Positions 4,681-10,689 of a DNA stretch of 10,689 nucleotides are shown here, one piece after another; positions within the stretch are counted from its first letter, which is position 1, and the number at the start of each line of letters is the position of its first letter. The notes under the pieces were generated by a model, which had not been told where the DNA came from, searched no databases, and saw nothing but the letters and a program-made list of their open reading frames with translations. The position numbers were made by a program, and so were the translations under genes. The DNA comes from JBAOHV01 sp964450685 (GTDB lineage: Bacteria; Actinomycetota; Acidimicrobiia; Acidimicrobiales; Microtrichaceae): positions 1 to 10,689 of the forward strand of contig CAYVDN010000082.1 in the NCBI GenBank assembly GCA_964450685.1. Direction: 5' to 3'.

Positions 4681-6117
4681 GTGAGCGCATCGATCGATCC
4701 CGCCGGCCAGCACTTCGACCTCGTGGTGATCGGGGGTGGTCCGGGAGGCTACGGCACCGCTCTGTACGCGGCGTCGGCTGGCCTCGACGTGGCCTTGGTG
4801 GAGTTCGACAAGATCGGTGGGACCTGCCTGCACAGAGGGTGCATACCTGCCAAGGAGTTGCTCGAGACCGCCGCGATCGTGCGGACCGTCAAGCACGCTG
4901 GTGACTTCGGAGTGGTGGTGGAGCCGAAGTCGCTCGACTGGTCGGTCACCATGGAACGCAAGCAGTCGGTGATCGACAAGCTCGCGGGTGGTGTGACGAG
5001 TCTGTTGAAGGGGCGGAAGGTCACGATCTTCAACGGCATCGGAACACTGGGCCCGGACCGGACGGTGAACATCAAGGGAGTCGACGGCGAGAGAGCGACG
5101 GTCACTGCCGACGCCGTTGTGCTCGCCAGTGGGTCGGTGCCCCGCGTGATCCCGGGGTTCGAACCGGACGGTCGCGTTGTCGTCACTTCGGACGAGTTCT
5201 TTGAGATCGAGCGGGTTCCGCGTCGCGCCGTGGTGATCGGCGGCGGCGCGATCGGTTGCGAGTTCGCTTCGACCCTCGCCGATCTGGGAGCGACGGTAAC
5301 CGTTCTCGAGGCGCTTCCGAAGGTTCTGCCGGGATGTGATGAGGATGTGACCCGTACCGTCCTCCAGGCCTTCAAGAAGAAGGGCATCGAGGTGCGCACC
5401 GGTGTGGCGGTGAGCGGCCACCGTGGCCCGGGGAGTGGCGAGGGAGGCGTCGGAACGGTTGTCGAATTCGGTGACGGCGAGACGATCGAGACGGATCTGG
5501 TCGTCGTTTCGGTCGGGCGGGTGCCGTTCACCGAAGGGCTGCTGGCCGACGGCACATCTGTGCGGGTCGGTGAGCGGGGCCACATCGAGGTGGACGAATA
5601 CTGCCGGACGGGTGAGCCGTCGGTGTGGGCTCTTGGTGACGCGATAGCGACTCCACAGCTGGCGCACGTCGCGTTCGCCGAGGGGATCCTGGCTGTCAAG
5701 GATCTGCTCGGCGAGTCACCAGCGCCGATCGACTACTCGAGGGTTCCTTGGGCGATCTACTGCAGTCCCGAGGTTGCGTTCGCAGGTCATTCAGAGGCTT
5801 CGGCGAAGGAAGCCGGACATGACGTGGTGGTATCCAAGCACCGGTTCGCCGGCAACAGTCGGGCGATGATCATCGGGGAGACCGCCGGTCTGGTGAAGAT
5901 CATCGCCGAACGCAATGCGGATGGCACCGGCGGGCGCATCCTCGGCGTTCACATGGTCGGACCGTGGGTGACCGAGCAGTTGTCGGGCGGCTACCTGGCA
6001 GTGAACTGGGAGGCCACGGTCGACGAGGTGGCGGAGTTCATCCAGCCGCATCCGTCGCTCACCGAGTTGTTCGGCGAGTCCGTTCTGGCTCTTACCGGAA
6101 GGTCGCTGCACGGGTGA
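4681..6117 (+). CDS. lpd: Dihydrolipoamide dehydrogenase (E3)
   Basis: This 478-residue flavoprotein reoxidises dihydrolipoamide on E2 with NAD+, the third component of pyruvate and 2-oxoglutarate dehydrogenase complexes. The order of features is FAD-binding VVIGGGPGGYG at 15-25, redox-active disulfide Cys49/Cys54 in GGTCLHRGCIPAKEL, second Rossmann motif VVIGGGAIGCE at 184-194 for NAD, the conserved WALGDA at 316-321, and the C-terminal interface pair His457/Glu462 in HPSLTELFGE, which supplies the catalytic base across the dimer. All are intact and the length is normal. GTG at 4681 is preferred over ATG at 4663 because of the -10 element seven bases upstream. The E2 gene follows after 203 bases, so the pairing is functional. 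The E1 genes are not in the window, so I cannot say which complex it serves; E3 is usually shared. Confidence 0.95.
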   Translation: MSASIDPAGQHFDLVVIGGGPGGYGTALYAASAGLDVALVEFDKIGGTCLHRGCIPAKELLETAAIVRTVKHAGDFGVVVEPKSLDWSVTMERKQSVIDKLAGGVTSLLKGRKVTIFNGIGTLGPDRTVNIKGVDGERATVTADAVVLASGSVPRVIPGFEPDGRVVVTSDEFFEIERVPRRAVVIGGGAIGCEFASTLADLGATVTVLEALPKVLPGCDEDVTRTVLQAFKKKGIEVRTGVAVSGHRGPGSGEGGVGTVVEFGDGETIETDLVVVSVGRVPFTEGLLADGTSVRVGERGHIEVDEYCRTGEPSVWALGDAIATPQLAHVAFAEGILAVKDLLGESPAPIDYSRVPWAIYCSPEVAFAGHSEASAKEAGHDVVVSKHRFAGNSRAMIIGETAGLVKIIAERNADGTGGRILGVHMVGPWVTEQLSGGYLAVNWEATVDEVAEFIQPHPSLTELFGESVLALTGRSLHG

Positions 6118-6162
6118 GCTGACTTTCCTGGGCTCCGAGGAGTGACGGGCCCCCAAAGTGAC

Positions 6163-6190
6163 GACAAGACAAGTTTGAGACAAGTAAGAT
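6163..6190 (+). promoter_or_regulatory. Direct repeats and candidate promoter before the E2 gene
   Basis: GACAAGT occurs at 6168-6174 and 6179-6185, 11 bases apart (one helical turn), with a further GACAAG at 6163-6168. The second copy runs into TAAGAT at 6185-6190, a TANNNT-type -10 element. This would start transcription near 6197, leaving a leader of about 124 bases before the E2 ATG. The repeats lie where an activator would bind. The stretch is less GC-rich than its surroundings. The promoter is inferred, and lpd read-through could also supply E2. Confidence 0.35.
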
Positions 6191-6194
6191 CGCC

Positions 6195-6222
6195 GTGGAG
6201 CGGACAGCAGGGTCTGCTCCAC
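6195..6222 (+). promoter_or_regulatory. 11-bp stem-loop in the lpd-E2 gap
   Basis: GTGGAGCGGAC pairs with GTCTGCTCCAC across a six-base loop (AGCAGG), ten Watson-Crick pairs plus one G-U. There is no U-run after it, so it is not a standard intrinsic terminator. It lies 78 bases after the lpd stop codon and about 98 bases before the E2 start, at the very 5' end of the transcript predicted from the TAAGAT promoter. It could be a partial terminator or processing site for lpd, or a 5' stabilising stem for the E2 mRNA. I do not recognise any known riboswitch here. Confidence 0.5.
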
Positions 6223-6320
6223 GAAGCTGATCACAGCAACCACTGATCTATGCAACCGCTGGTAACAGCACCGACTCTGCTTCGGAGCGGCGGGCTGCAA
6301 TGCACCGAAGGGATGGCGCA

Positions 6321-7817
6321 ATGGCCGAGATCGTGATGCCCCAGTTGGGCGAGTCCGTCACCGAGGGCACGATCACCCGCTGGTTCAAGCAGGTCGGCGA
6401 GTCCGTGGACGAGGACGAACCACTTTTCGAGGTGTCGACGGACAAGGTTGACACGGAGGTCCCTGCCCCCGAGGGTGGCGTGTTGACTGCGATCCTGGTT
6501 CAGGAGGGTGACACGGTCGACGTGGGCACCGTCCTGGCGACCATCGGAGAGGCCGGTGCAGGGATCGCTGCTGCCCCCGCGGTCGCCGCTGCCGATACGG
6601 CCGAGGTCCCCACGCAGGTCCCCCCAACCGAAGCCCAGGCGCCGGCTCCCGCTGCCCCTGCCACGCCGTCCGCGCCTCCTGCGCCGACTGTTCCACCCGC
6701 TGCTGTCGCTCAAGCTCCTGCCGCGCCGGCCGAACCTGCGGCTGCCGAGCGGCCCGCTCCGGTGCCCGATTCCGCGCCGGCACAGACGACTGGCGGGACG
6801 GCATCTCCTGCTCTGCTGTCGCCGCTGGTGCGTCGCCTTGTCGAGGAGCATGGAATCGACCCTGCGGCTCTGACGGGAACCGGGGTGGGAGGTCGTCTGA
6901 CACGTGACGACGTGCTGGCCGAGATCGACCGACGGGCGGTCGCTGGAGGAGGCGTCGGCGGAGCAGCTGTGGGGGCGGCAGCGGCGTCCGGAACAGCGTC
7001 AGCGTCGCTTGCGTCAGCATCCTCTGGCACATCGCGGCCGGCTCCGGCGAGGGCGGAGCGGCAACTCGCACCTCGTCCCGACGTGGTCCCGTTGGTGCCC
7101 GGAGGTGGAGAGCGTGTCGAGGAGCTGACCAAGATCCGCCGTCTCACCGGCGAGGCGATGGTGGCGTCCAAGGCCGTTGCTCCCCACACGGTCACGATGG
7201 TGCAGGTCGACTTCGAGGCGGTCGACCGGGTCCGAGCCGAGTTCCGGGACCAGTTCCGTGCCGAGGAGGGCTTCTCGCTCACCTACCTACCGTTCATCAG
7301 TCGGGCTGTGGTCGACGCGCTGCACGAGTTCCCGCACATGAACGCATCGGTCGGTGAAGGCACGATCGTGCTTCACGACGAGGTCAATCTGTCGATCGCA
7401 GTCGACCTCGACTTCAAGGGGCTCCTGGCCCCGGTGGTGAAGGACGCGCACGGCAAGCGTCTGCGGGCGATCGCTCGTGACATCAACGAGCTGGCCGACC
7501 GGGCCCGGAGTCGACAGTTCAGCCCGGACGATCTCGCCGGCGGGACGTTCACTCTGTCCAATTCGGGCCGGTTCGGGACCGCGATGGTCATTCCGATCAT
7601 CAACCAGCCGCAGGTGGCGATCATGTCCACCGACGGGGTGTCGCGCCAGCCGGTGGTTGTAACCGACGAGTTCGGCAACGAGTCGATCGGTATCCACTCT
7701 GTCGGGAACCTGACCCTTGCCTGGGACCACCGGGCGTTCGACGGTGCCTACGCGGCTGCGTTCATGTCACGGGTGAAGGAGATCCTCGAGACCCGCGACT
7801 GGTTCGCCGAGGTGTGA
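6321..7817 (+). CDS. 2-oxoacid dehydrogenase complex E2, dihydrolipoamide acyltransferase
   Basis: This 498-residue protein is the core of a 2-oxoacid dehydrogenase complex and moves the acyl group from E1 to CoA. Domains in order: one lipoyl domain at 1-78 with the modified Lys42 in EVSTDKVDTEVP; a long Ala/Pro-rich mobile linker at about 80-160; a peripheral subunit-binding domain at about 163-203 (LSPLVRRLVEEHGID and GVGGRLTRDDVLAEI); a second Ala/Gly/Ser linker; and the catalytic domain at about 266-498 with DHRAFDG at 469-475, giving the catalytic His470 and Asp474. The ATG at 6321 has AAGGGA seven bases upstream, and the protein begins as this family usually does; the in-frame ATG at 6300 is disfavoured. 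It resembles actinobacterial SucB/DlaT proteins, but its acyl specificity (succinyl, acetyl or branched-chain) cannot be told. Its stop codon overlaps the lipBA start. Confidence 0.95.
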   Translation: MAEIVMPQLGESVTEGTITRWFKQVGESVDEDEPLFEVSTDKVDTEVPAPEGGVLTAILVQEGDTVDVGTVLATIGEAGAGIAAAPAVAAADTAEVPTQVPPTEAQAPAPAAPATPSAPPAPTVPPAAVAQAPAAPAEPAAAERPAPVPDSAPAQTTGGTASPALLSPLVRRLVEEHGIDPAALTGTGVGGRLTRDDVLAEIDRRAVAGGGVGGAAVGAAAASGTASASLASASSGTSRPAPARAERQLAPRPDVVPLVPGGGERVEELTKIRRLTGEAMVASKAVAPHTVTMVQVDFEAVDRVRAEFRDQFRAEEGFSLTYLPFISRAVVDALHEFPHMNASVGEGTIVLHDEVNLSIAVDLDFKGLLAPVVKDAHGKRLRAIARDINELADRARSRQFSPDDLAGGTFTLSNSGRFGTAMVIPIINQPQVAIMSTDGVSRQPVVVTDEFGNESIGIHSVGNLTLAWDHRAFDGAYAAAFMSRVKEILETRDWFAEV

Positions 7818-9634
7818 TGGGCGGCGCTGCTGCGACCACCGTGTCCGCTGCGTCAGGCGTGACCGATGCGGTACCGGGTCTTTCCGTGGGCGAGACGATG
7901 CGAGGTACGGGCGCAGGTCTGCGGGTGCGCTGGCTCGGCATGGTGCCCTACCGCGAGGCTTGGTCGCTGCAGCAGGCGTTGCGCGACGATCCGAACTCGA
8001 CGGGGGAGGATCGCCTTCTGCTGCTCGAGCACCCGCCCACCTACACGTTGGGACGGCACGCCGACCGCTCGAACGTGCTGGTCGACCCGGCCGAGTGCGG
8101 GGCCGAGGTGATCGACGTAGATCGCGGTGGCGATGTCACGTTCCACGGGCCAGGTCAGCTCGTGGTCTATCCGATCCTCACCCTGCCCTCGAAAGGCGAC
8201 GGCGAGGGCGGGCTGCCCGACACCCCTGGATACGTCGATCTGCTCGAACAGGTGCTCATCGACGCACTCACCTGGCTGGGCCTGGAGTCCGTCGGACGGC
8301 AGCCGGGCTGTCCCGGCGTGTGGGTCGAACCGAACACGGGTCGAGCCCGCAAGATCGCGGCGATCGGCGTGCGGATCGAACGGGGGCGCTCGCTCCACGG
8401 GATCGCCCTGAACGTCAGCACCGACATGAGCTGGTTCGACGACATAGTCCCGTGCGGGATCGCTGACAAGGGCGTCACTTCTCTCGCCGCAGAGGGACTG
8501 GTGGTACCCATGCGGGACGCGGCGGACGCGTTCGTGTCTGCGTTCGAACGTCGATGGGTGCCGGGCTGGCTGGAACGCAGCGATGTCGTCTGGCGTCACC
8601 TCGAGACGGACCTCGCTCTCTTCAGCCGCGGTGCGGGGCCCGGTGAGCCGACCGGCGGTGCGAACTCGGTGCGTGCAGGGAACCGCTCCCTTCACGCATC
8701 CCAGGCGGATGGCACGTCGGTACGGTTGCTCGGCCGACTGGCCGAGGCCGGAGTCGCGACCGAAGGCGCGGTGGGGCTGGCGGACCGGAAGCCGGAGTGG
8801 ATGCGGGCCCCGGTGCGTCATGGGTCCGAGGTATTGCAGCTGAAGCAGACGGTACGGGACCTCGGCCTGGTGACGGTGTGCGAGGAGGCGGGCTGTCCGA
8901 ACCTGTCGGAGTGTTGGTCGGAGGGCACGGCCACGTTCATGGTCTGTGGCGAACGGTGTACTCGTGCATGCGGCTTCTGCCTGGTGGACACCCGTCACCC
9001 GGAACCCCTCGACCCCGGTGAGCCCGGTCGTGTCGCCGAGGCGGTCAGGCGGATGGGGCTGGGGTTCGCGGTGGTGACGATGGTCGCTCGAGACGACCTC
9101 CCCGACGGCGGTGCCCGTCACGTCGCTGCAACGGTGGAGGCGATCCGCGCTGCGCGTCCCGGAACCGGGGTAGAGGTGCTCATCTCCGACCTGAAGGGTG
9201 ACGCTGCGGCGCTCGACGAGGTGCTGCGCGTACGGCCCGACGTGGTGAACCACAACATCGAGACTGTCGCCCGGCTGCAGCGTGCGGTGCGGCCGTCGGC
9301 CGGATACGCAAGGTCGCTCGCCGTGCTGGCACGGACGAACGCGGCGGGACTGACCGCCAAGTCCGGGCTGGTGCTCGGGCTCGGGGAGACTGAGGACGAG
9401 GTGCTCGCGACGCTGGCAGATCTGGCTGCTGTCGGTACCTCGATAGTGACCATCGGCCAGTACCTGCGACCGACATCGCACCACCTGCCGGTTGCGCGCT
9501 GGTGGAGCCCGGACGACTTCGAACGCTTCAAGGAAGCCGGTGAGGAGATGGGGCTGGTGCACGTGGAGTCGAGCCCGTTCACCCGGTCGAGCTATCACGC
9601 GAGCAGCGCCGCGGACGCTGCGGGAAGGGTCTGA
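7817..9634 (+). CDS. lipBA: LipB-LipA fusion: octanoyltransferase plus lipoyl synthase
   Basis: This 605-residue frame joins the two enzymes that make protein-bound lipoate. The N-terminal part (about 35-270) is LipB, which transfers octanoate from acyl carrier protein to the lipoyl-domain lysine. It has RGGDVTFHGPGQLVVYP at 103-119, Lys179 in ARKIAAIGVRI, and the catalytic Cys213 in VPCGIADKGVTSL. After a Gly/Ser/Ala-rich linker of about 50 residues comes LipA (about 324-605), the radical-SAM enzyme that inserts two sulfurs. It has the auxiliary Fe-S cysteines Cys355, Cys360 and Cys366 (CEEAGCPNLSEC), the radical-SAM cluster cysteines Cys381, Cys385 and Cys388 (CTRACGFC), ARDDLPDGGA, GLGET and the C-terminal RSSY. 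No stop interrupts the frame. The ATG overlaps the E2 stop as TGATG, with GAGG just upstream (7809-7812). A GTG at 7814 or an ATG at 7898 is a possible alternative start. An in-frame GTG at 8771 could start LipA alone. Confidence 0.93.
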   Translation: MGGAAATTVSAASGVTDAVPGLSVGETMRGTGAGLRVRWLGMVPYREAWSLQQALRDDPNSTGEDRLLLLEHPPTYTLGRHADRSNVLVDPAECGAEVIDVDRGGDVTFHGPGQLVVYPILTLPSKGDGEGGLPDTPGYVDLLEQVLIDALTWLGLESVGRQPGCPGVWVEPNTGRARKIAAIGVRIERGRSLHGIALNVSTDMSWFDDIVPCGIADKGVTSLAAEGLVVPMRDAADAFVSAFERRWVPGWLERSDVVWRHLETDLALFSRGAGPGEPTGGANSVRAGNRSLHASQADGTSVRLLGRLAEAGVATEGAVGLADRKPEWMRAPVRHGSEVLQLKQTVRDLGLVTVCEEAGCPNLSECWSEGTATFMVCGERCTRACGFCLVDTRHPEPLDPGEPGRVAEAVRRMGLGFAVVTMVARDDLPDGGARHVAATVEAIRAARPGTGVEVLISDLKGDAAALDEVLRVRPDVVNHNIETVARLQRAVRPSAGYARSLAVLARTNAAGLTAKSGLVLGLGETEDEVLATLADLAAVGTSIVTIGQYLRPTSHHLPVARWWSPDDFERFKEAGEEMGLVHVESSPFTRSSYHASSAADAAGRV

Positions 9635-9635
9635 G

Positions 9636-10400
9636 ATGGGGATCGTCGCACGCGGTGGACAGGAGTACGTTCGCCAGCAGCTGGCCGGTGAGGGTGTGAA
9701 CCCTCGACCCGCCTACGCGACTGGGATCGTGCACCACGATGCCTTGCTGGGCGACGGCTCGGTCGTGCATCACCACCAGCGCTTCGAGTCGGGTGAGCTG
9801 GTCGAGTGGATCCGCGACGACGTGCCGGGACCCTGGGCGCTGGTGCGTCCTGGCGACCCCTTTCAGCCCCTCGCCACCGAGTTGGCGGGACCCGCACGAG
9901 CTACTGCTGTCGCCATCAGGATCGGAGTCGATGGTGAGCCTCTGGCGCTGCCACCGCTCGACGACATGGCGAGCAGTCGGTGGGACGAGCTGCCGTCCGT
10001 TCCCGACGCGACGGCGTGGTTGCGTTTCGAGCTTCTGGGTAGTCCGGTAGGTCCTCTGGCCTGCGACATCCGCTACCAGGACGGCAAGCGTCCGGTGTGT
10101 GAACTCGTCGACGAGTGGGTGGAGCCGGTCGAGGGCGAGGTCGCCTGGGGTGCTCCCCAGATGCACATTGCGATGACTTGGCGCAACTACCTGCGGATGC
10201 GATCGGGTGAGCTCTCCGCGCTCGAGGCGATCGAGGACGGCGGCATCGTCGATGCGCGCTGGACGCTGCTCCTGCTACTGCACGGGCTCCTGCAGGAACC
10301 GGAGTACGTCTCGGTCTACAGGTCGCTGCCGATCATCCCCGAGGAGCTCGGGTGGTGGGGTGAGGTGGCCCCGTGGATTCCCGCCCGCGACTCGTTCTGA
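9636..10400 (+). CDS. Uncharacterised protein with possible SCP2-like domain
   Basis: This 254-residue soluble protein has no signal peptide or membrane helix that I can see. The ATG at 9636 follows the lipBA stop by one base, with AAGGG six bases upstream, so it is in the same operon. Residues 1-80 include VNPRPAYATGIVHHD and a His-rich HHH at 45-47. Residues from about 125 to 225 (WLRFELLG, CDIRYQDGKRPV, MTWRNYLRMRSGELSALEAIEDGGI, then a Leu-rich helix) recall the arrangement of SCP2/sterol-transfer-like lipid-binding domains, in which a G-x-x-S/D-x-x-x-A-I segment precedes the last strand and helix. This is pattern resemblance only. Its place after E2 and lipBA could mean a role linked to acyl or lipoyl metabolism, or merely co-transcription. 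No catalytic motif is recognised. Confidence 0.75.
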   Translation: MGIVARGGQEYVRQQLAGEGVNPRPAYATGIVHHDALLGDGSVVHHHQRFESGELVEWIRDDVPGPWALVRPGDPFQPLATELAGPARATAVAIRIGVDGEPLALPPLDDMASSRWDELPSVPDATAWLRFELLGSPVGPLACDIRYQDGKRPVCELVDEWVEPVEGEVAWGAPQMHIAMTWRNYLRMRSGELSALEAIEDGGIVDARWTLLLLLHGLLQEPEYVSVYRSLPIIPEELGWWGEVAPWIPARDSF

Positions 10401-10458
10401 AAACGATCCTCGGGTTGTGCGAAGTGGACGCGGATGGTGAACGGGGCCTCGCGACGCT

Positions 10459-10480
10459 AACTTGACCGGTCAGTCAAGTT
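10459..10480. promoter_or_regulatory. Palindromic operator before the acyl-CoA dehydrogenase gene
   Basis: Eight-base arms AACTTGAC and GTCAAGTT flank a six-base centre (CGGTCA), a 22-bp inverted repeat typical of TetR-family operators. The inner core TTGAC-N6-GTCAA at 10462-10477 has the same sequence and spacing as the palindrome at 524-539. A TANNNT-type hexamer TAACTT (10458-10463) overlaps its left arm, so a bound protein would block the promoter. It lies 44 bases before the GTG at 10525. Confidence 0.7.
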
Positions 10481-10524
10481 GTGTGGATCCAGGCGATCTG
10501 GATCGAGCAGCCCCGGAGGTCGAC

Positions 10525-10689
10525 GTGTACGAGTGGTCCGAAGAGCAGCAGATGGTGCGCACCGCGGTGCGCGACTTCGTCGACCGTGAGATCCGCCCCT
10601 TCCGCGAGGAGCTCGAGTTCGGCGACCTTCCTCCCTACGACCTTCTGCGCAAGATGTTCGCGACCTTCGGCATGACCGAGATGCAGAAG
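10525..10689 (+). CDS. Acyl-CoA dehydrogenase, N-terminal part (runs off the window)
   Basis: The first 55 codons are open to the end of the window and begin VYEWSEEQQMVRTAVRDFV, followed by DREIRPFREELEFGDLPPYDLLRKMFATFGM. This is the standard N-terminal helical opening of acyl-CoA dehydrogenases (EEQQMVRTAVRDFVDREI, with the helix leading to a FGM segment). These FAD enzymes catalyse the first alpha,beta-desaturation step of fatty-acid or branched-chain acyl-CoA oxidation. The catalytic Glu and the FAD-binding region lie beyond the window, so chain-length specificity cannot be judged. GTG at 10525 is chosen because GGAGG (10515-10519) stands five bases before it. The upstream palindrome at 10459-10480 suggests control by a TetR-like repressor shared with the SDR gene at 553. 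Confidence 0.85.
   Translation, partial: MYEWSEEQQMVRTAVRDFVDREIRPFREELEFGDLPPYDLLRKMFATFGMTEMQK

Noticed and set aside
4603..5667. 354-codon minus-strand frame opposite lpd
   Set aside because: It is a compositional shadow of lpd with Arg/His-rich translation and no domain or ribosome-binding site.
6195..6222. Stem-loop before E2 as a known riboswitch or intrinsic terminator
   Set aside because: No U-run follows and no known riboswitch core is recognisable, so it is recorded only as a stem-loop of unknown role.
6250..6336. 28-codon upstream frame overlapping the E2 start
   Set aside because: It has no ribosome-binding site and no typical composition. A leader peptide is possible but unsupported.
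8627..8790. LipB-LipA fusion as a sequencing artefact
   Set aside because: The linker reads in one frame with normal codon bias and no suspicious homopolymer, and both halves keep the same frame. A lost stop codon cannot be wholly excluded from one sequence, but nothing suggests it.
7853..9598. 581-codon open frame on the minus strand opposite lipBA
   Set aside because: It is antisense to a frame with complete LipB and LipA motifs, is rich in Arg, His and Pro, and shows no recognisable domain. Long antisense frames are common opposite GC-rich genes.
10481..10675. Alternative frame starting at GTG 10481
   Set aside because: It is out of frame with the clear acyl-CoA dehydrogenase N-terminus and rich in Ser, Arg and Cys like other shadow frames.
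1..10689. Defence system, prophage, transposon, CRISPR array or RNA gene
   Set aside because: Both strands were read for these. There is no spaced repeat array, transposase, integrase, toxin-antitoxin pair or tRNA-like structure, and all larger genes are metabolic or envelope-related.

Overview
The window is GC-rich chromosomal DNA with a strong G/C bias at third codon positions, ATG/GTG starts and short intergenic gaps. Several genes appear to have leaderless promoters (TANNNT, then 6-7 nt, then the start codon). Together with protein similarity, this points to an actinobacterium (Actinomycetota). A lineage such as Acidimicrobiia is plausible, but that is inference. I see no phage, IS, CRISPR, tRNA or rRNA.

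Layout. (1) 1-552: a four-helix membrane protein on the minus strand, sharing a 76-bp divergent promoter region with the next gene. (2) 553-1332: a type-II 3-hydroxyacyl-CoA dehydrogenase-like SDR (HSD17B10 family) on the plus strand, ended by a 36-bp perfect palindrome that probably terminates transcription from both sides. (3) 1480-3705, all minus: a DprE2-like SDR, an SRPBCC protein, a HAD-IB phosphatase and a 60-residue acidic protein, in transcription order. (4) 3846-3935: a 29-residue single-helix membrane microprotein. (5) 3974-4606, minus: a secreted lipoprotein. (6) 4681-10400, plus: dihydrolipoamide dehydrogenase (E3), a 2-oxoacid dehydrogenase E2, a fused LipB-LipA protein, and an uncharacterised SCP2-like protein. 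(7) 10525-end: the start of an acyl-CoA dehydrogenase.

The centre of interest is the 4.7-10.4 kb block. E2 carries the lipoyl domain whose lysine must be octanoylated (LipB) and then sulfurated (LipA), and E3 reoxidises the finished cofactor. Here LipB and LipA are one continuous 605-residue polypeptide with all expected catalytic and Fe-S residues. Its start codon overlaps the stop codon of E2 (TGATG). The substrate protein and both steps of its lipoylation are therefore encoded as a translationally coupled pair, with E3 just upstream.

A second pattern links the two ends of the window. The SDR and the acyl-CoA dehydrogenase, both beta-oxidation-type enzymes, each have an upstream palindrome with the same TTGAC-N6-GTCAA core. 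This suggests a common TetR-like regulator of acyl-CoA catabolism encoded elsewhere.

No stretch over 300 bases lacks a gene. The largest gaps are 6118-6320 (leader region with direct repeats and a hairpin), 1333-1479 (palindromic terminator), 3706-3845 (divergent promoters) and 10401-10524 (operator).
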